DNA from: Hymenobacter fodinae
Lineage (GTDB): Bacteria > Bacteroidota > Bacteroidia > Cytophagales > Hymenobacteraceae
NCBI RefSeq assembly: GCF_004745825.1
Contig: NZ_SRLA01000003.1
Span: 682,001-746,000 of the forward strand
Reading direction: 5' to 3'
Length of the DNA stretch: 64,000 bases
Positions 61,139 through 64,000 of the stretch are shown piece by piece. Position numbers and translations under genes: made by a program. Below the pieces are notes generated by a model. The model was not told where the DNA came from. It saw nothing but the letters and a program-made list of their open reading frames with translations, and searched no databases. Position 1 is the stretch's first letter. Every line of letters begins with the position of its first letter.

Positions 61139-62074
61139 CTAGCGCGGCGGGGTCGGGGCGCGGGCAGGCGTGTTTTTTTCTTTGCTAATAGCTTTAAGCA
61201 GCGAGTTAGGGCCCACTGCGTCCTGGGTTATTTCCCAGATCATGATTCCACTGGCTTGGCTGGTGGCCAGGGCTACTTTGCGCGCAATGGTGAGCCGACC
61301 GTTATAGCCTACGCCATTGTGCAGGTCGGCCTTGGGGCTGGCCCCGCGAGCGAGTAGGGCGCTGTAGGCCACCCCACCGGGCTGGCCGTAAAAGGGCACT
61401 CCCAGCACGGCCTTGCTGGCCGGCAGGCCTAGGTTTTTCCAGTATGCCAGGGTTTGCTCGGCGGCCGCGTAGGTGGCGTGGGCCGGTGCGGGGTCGTCGT
61501 AGGCCATAATGTTGAGAAAATCCACCGCTTCAAATACGCTGGGCTGAATACCCGCCCCCGCCCATGTGCCACCGGCTACGGCGGCCGTCAGCAGCTTACC
61601 CTGGGGGTGAAGCCGCGCAGCCAGCCGTTGCATTAGCCGGGCATAGCCAGCCGCAGTCTGGGCATCCGGGTGCTCCCAATCCATGTCCACCCCATCCAGT
61701 TGGTAGGTGGCTACTAACTCAACGAGCGCGGTGGCCAAGGCTTCAGTGTAGGCCTCGCTGCTCCCAATAGCATCGAAGGCGCTGTGGTCGCCATCGTGCC
61801 ACCCTCCCACCGAGATTAGCACGCGCACGCCCTGGGCATGGGCGGCCGCAACCAGCTGCTGCAGCTTCTGTGGGTTGCGCAAGGGATCTAAGCCTCCGGT
61901 GGGGGTTGGCTGCACGAAGGCGTAGTTCACGTGAGTGAGCTGGCGCAGTTGGGCGGACTGAATTTCTCCGCGCCAGGAGGGCACGTAACCAACCACCCGA
62001 AACTGGGCTACTGCCGCTGTCGCCCCCCACAATAACAAGACTACTAGCCAACATAGGGAACAGGTTATTCTCAT
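61139..62074 (-). CDS. GH18 chitinase-like glycoside hydrolase
   Basis: The 311-residue secreted enzyme has a signal peptide and a GH18 barrel: VLISVGGW and LDGVDMDWEHP (DxxDxDxE; proton donor Glu134, Asp130, Asp132), then AYDDPAP (Asp/Tyr) and IMIWEITQD. These support a working chitinase or endo-beta-N-acetylglucosaminidase; short size, with no carbohydrate-binding module, suggests action on small or soluble substrates. It is transcribed just before susC. Confidence 0.93.
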   Translation of the reverse strand: MRITCSLCWLVVLLLWGATAAVAQFRVVGYVPSWRGEIQSAQLRQLTHVNYAFVQPTPTGGLDPLRNPQKLQQLVAAAHAQGVRVLISVGGWHDGDHSAFDAIGSSEAYTEALATALVELVATYQLDGVDMDWEHPDAQTAAGYARLMQRLAARLHPQGKLLTAAVAGGTWAGAGIQPSVFEAVDFLNIMAYDDPAPAHATYAAAEQTLAYWKNLGLPASKAVLGVPFYGQPGGVAYSALLARGASPKADLHNGVGYNGRLTIARKVALATSQASGIMIWEITQDAVGPNSLLKAISKEKNTPARAPTPPR

Positions 62075-62170
62075 AGGCTTGCCGTTTGCTTACCGAAAAA
62101 GATACTACTTGATGCCCTGCGGGGGCACCCAGGCCGCCAGCGCGGGGCATTCCGGGTTCTATAGCCGGGG

Positions 62171-64000
62171 CTAGAACCGGTAGCGCACGAAAGCCTCCAG
62201 GGCTTCGTACTCGGTCAGGCCTAGCTGGTCGTAGAGCCGGGCTGTGGCGTGGTTGCGGTCCTCGGAGCGCTGCCAGAACTCGCGCTTGTCGTTGCCCGGA
62301 AATACCGCGCTGTCCTTCTGCGACTGGTGCTTGAAGATGGCCTTGCGCTTGCGCAGCAGCTCCTCGGGGCTGATAGGCACGGCCATTTCGATTTCGTCAA
62401 TGTCCCACTCCTGCCAGGCGCCCCGGTACAGCCACAGGTAGCAGTCCTCCACCCAGGCCTCCTGCCCCTTCAGCCGGGCCAGCGCCTCAAATATGGCATC
62501 CAAACACACTCTGTGGGTGCCGTGCGGGTCGCGCAGGTCGCCGGCCGCGAAAATCTGGTGGGGCTGGATTGCCTGCAGCACGTCCATAACAGCCTGAATA
62601 TCGGCCTCTCCCAACGGGTGCTTCTTTACCTGGCCCGTTTCGTAGAAGGGCATATTCAGGAAGTGCACGTTCGTCTCCTTCACCCCGCAGAAACGGCAGG
62701 CCGCCTCCGCCTCACCCTTGCGAATCAGGGCCTTGATGTCGCGCACCAGGGGGCTGTCCTCCTCTCCTAGCTTCTTGCGGCCCAAAAACTCCACTACCTG
62801 CTCCTGCTCCTGCTCCATCTGGCCGGGGCTGAGGCCCCGCTTACGGGCAAAATCCAGGGCGAAGTCGGCAAAACGCCGCGCATCGTCATCAAACACGGCT
62901 AGGTTGCCGGAGGTCTGGTAGGCCACGTGCACGTCGTGGCCCTGGTCGACCAGCCGCAGCAGGGTGCCGCCCATGGAAATCACGTCGTCATCGGGGTGGG
63001 GGCTGAAGATCAGGGACCTTTTCCGCGCGGGCAGCGCCCGCTCCGGCCGCTGGTGGTCGTTGGAGTTGGGCTTGCCCCCCGGCCAGCCCGTAATGGTGTG
63101 CTGCAGCAGGTTGAACACCCGAATGTTGAGGTGGTAGGCGCTGCCGGCTTCCACCAGCAGGTCGCTGAGGCTGCCGTCCCGGTAGTCCTCGTCGGTGAGC
63201 TTCAGAATGGGCTTGTGCAGCTTCAGGCTCAGCCAGATTACCGCCCGCCGGATCAGGCTCTCGTTCCAGGCGCAGAGGCCTACCAGCCAGGGTGCCTTAA
63301 GGCGGGTCAGCTCCTGCGCGGCCCACTGATCCACCACCACCTGCACCTGGGGGTGTTGCTGCAGAAAGGACGCCGGCACTTCGTCCGACACGGGGCCCTC
63401 CACCATCCGCTGCAGAATCTTGGCCTTGCCCTCGCCCCAGGCCAGCAAAATGATCCGGCGGGCTTTCATGATGGTGCCAACGCCCATGGTCAGCGCCCGC
63501 AGGGGCACAAACTCCTCCTTAATAAAGTCCTTGGCCGCATCCATGATCGTGAGGGCATCCAGCTTTACTAGCCGGGTGGCGGATGTGAGGCCGGACCCGG
63601 GCTCGTTGAAGCCAATGTGCCCGGTGCGCCCGATGCCGAGCAGCTGCAGGTCGAGCCCGCCCGCCTGCTCAATCAACTGCTCGTAGTGCTGGCAGTAGGC
63701 CTTTACCTGCTCAATGGGTAGTGTGCCGTCGGGAATGTGGATGTTTTCCCGCGCGATGTCCACGTGGTCGAAGAGCTGTTCGTGCATGAAGTAGACGTAG
63801 CTCTGCAGCTCATCCGGCCGCATGGGGTAGTACTCGTCGAGGTTGAAGGTAACTACATTGCGAAAGCTTAGGCCTTCTTCCCGGTGCAGGCGGATCAGCT
63901 CCTGGTACACGCCAATCGGCGAGGAGCCAGTGGCCAGCCCCAGCACGGCTTTTTCTCCTTGGGCCTGCTTGCGTCGGATCAGGTCGGCTAGCTCGTGGGC
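62171..64000 (-). CDS. NagB-like/PIG-L fusion protein, 5' end cut by window edge
   Basis: The frame is open from the window edge; 609 residues are present. The N-terminal half is a glucosamine-6-phosphate deaminase-like domain (LGLATGSSPIGVY, FNLDEYYPM, LGIGRTGHIGFNEPGS). The C-terminal half is a PIG-L/LmbE zinc deacetylase-like domain with SPHPDDDVISMGG and GDLRDPHGTHR. This fusion is known from Bacteroidota. In NagB of E. coli the position of Thr in GRTGH is the catalytic Asp141, so the deaminase activity may be altered. An internal GTG at 63946 is not the true start, since family homology extends upstream. Confidence 0.93.
   Translation of the reverse strand, partial: AHELADLIRRKQAQGEKAVLGLATGSSPIGVYQELIRLHREEGLSFRNVVTFNLDEYYPMRPDELQSYVYFMHEQLFDHVDIARENIHIPDGTLPIEQVKAYCQHYEQLIEQAGGLDLQLLGIGRTGHIGFNEPGSGLTSATRLVKLDALTIMDAAKDFIKEEFVPLRALTMGVGTIMKARRIILLAWGEGKAKILQRMVEGPVSDEVPASFLQQHPQVQVVVDQWAAQELTRLKAPWLVGLCAWNESLIRRAVIWLSLKLHKPILKLTDEDYRDGSLSDLLVEAGSAYHLNIRVFNLLQHTITGWPGGKPNSNDHQRPERALPARKRSLIFSPHPDDDVISMGGTLLRLVDQGHDVHVAYQTSGNLAVFDDDARRFADFALDFARKRGLSPGQMEQEQEQVVEFLGRKKLGEEDSPLVRDIKALIRKGEAEAACRFCGVKETNVHFLNMPFYETGQVKKHPLGEADIQAVMDVLQAIQPHQIFAAGDLRDPHGTHRVCLDAIFEALARLKGQEAWVEDCYLWLYRGAWQEWDIDEIEMAVPISPEELLRKRKAIFKHQSQKDSAVFPGNDKREFWQRSEDRNHATARLYDQLGLTEYEALEAFVRYRF

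Noticed and set aside
1..64000. tRNA, rRNA, CRISPR arrays and known riboswitches
   Set aside because: I looked for T-loop and acceptor patterns, conserved rRNA stretches, spaced direct repeats and riboswitch cores before biosynthetic genes, and found none. A covariance-model search would be decisive.

Overview
The window looks like chromosomal DNA of a GC-rich member of the Bacteroidota, most likely Hymenobacter or a close relative (Hymenobacteraceae). Evidence: a SusC/SusD pair; families typical of the phylum (DUF4296, DUF3822, DUF1573, DUF922, NagB fused to a PIG-L domain); repeated TAnnTTTG promoter boxes of the Bacteroidota sigma factor with almost no Shine-Dalgarno sequences; MenC for menaquinone; and a GC content near 60 percent, high for this phylum. 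Genus is an inference. No rRNA, tRNA, CRISPR array or known riboswitch was seen.

Layout. (1) 1-4.2 kb: a Rad50/SbcC-like zinc-hook ATPase that runs off the left edge, preceded by a small overlapping ORF, and a divergent helical-repeat (TPR) protein: a possible defence or DNA-repair cassette. (2) 4.3-15.2 kb: a GC-richer block bracketed by a Tn3 transposase remnant and an intact IS5-family element. It carries a LytS/LytTR two-component system, a DUF305 protein, two tandem YncE-type beta-propellers, and a lysR-yeiH-MBL-DUF202 cluster, plus a broken redoxin gene. (3) 15.3-25.9 kb: housekeeping and envelope genes: phospho-sugar mutase, UbiB/ABC1 kinase, phasin-like protein, esterase, acyltransferase, periplasmic aspartyl protease with PDZ, menC, and a KGG stress protein. 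(4) 25.9-31.8 kb: ergothioneine genes egtB and egtD, a class I/II aminotransferase, a MATE transporter and a DUF922 protein. (5) 31.9-36.8 kb: csaA, a DUF4296 lipoprotein, a reduced Bat-type locus (DUF58, Bat-like membrane protein, VWA protein), yggS and a DUF423 protein. (6) 36.8-41.1 kb: an AraC regulator, a hydrolase and two aldo/keto reductases whose upstream regions share the same candidate operator at the same spacing from a promoter box. (7) 41.1-54.1 kb: DUF1573, a RecD-like helicase, a TPR histidine kinase, thioesterase, two Nudix hydrolases, DUF3822, coaD, a truncated haemoglobin and a HelD-type helicase. (8) 54.3-64 kb: a chitin/GlcNAc utilisation locus on the minus strand, read as NagB-PIG-L, GH18, SusC, SusD, GH20, with the first gene cut by the right edge.

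How parts work together. In the last block, GH18 and GH20 would release GlcNAc from chitin-type polymers, SusC/SusD would import oligomers and the NagB-PIG-L protein would act on amino-sugar intermediates. The EgtD and EgtB pair would trimethylate histidine and add the sulfur for ergothioneine. The AraC regulator probably controls both aldo/keto reductases through a pair of half-sites 21 bp apart. The 4.3-14.4 kb block lacks the word GGCCTAG/CTAGGCC, which recurs about fifty times by eye in 15.2-62.2 kb; this and the flanking transposon remains suggest it was acquired separately.
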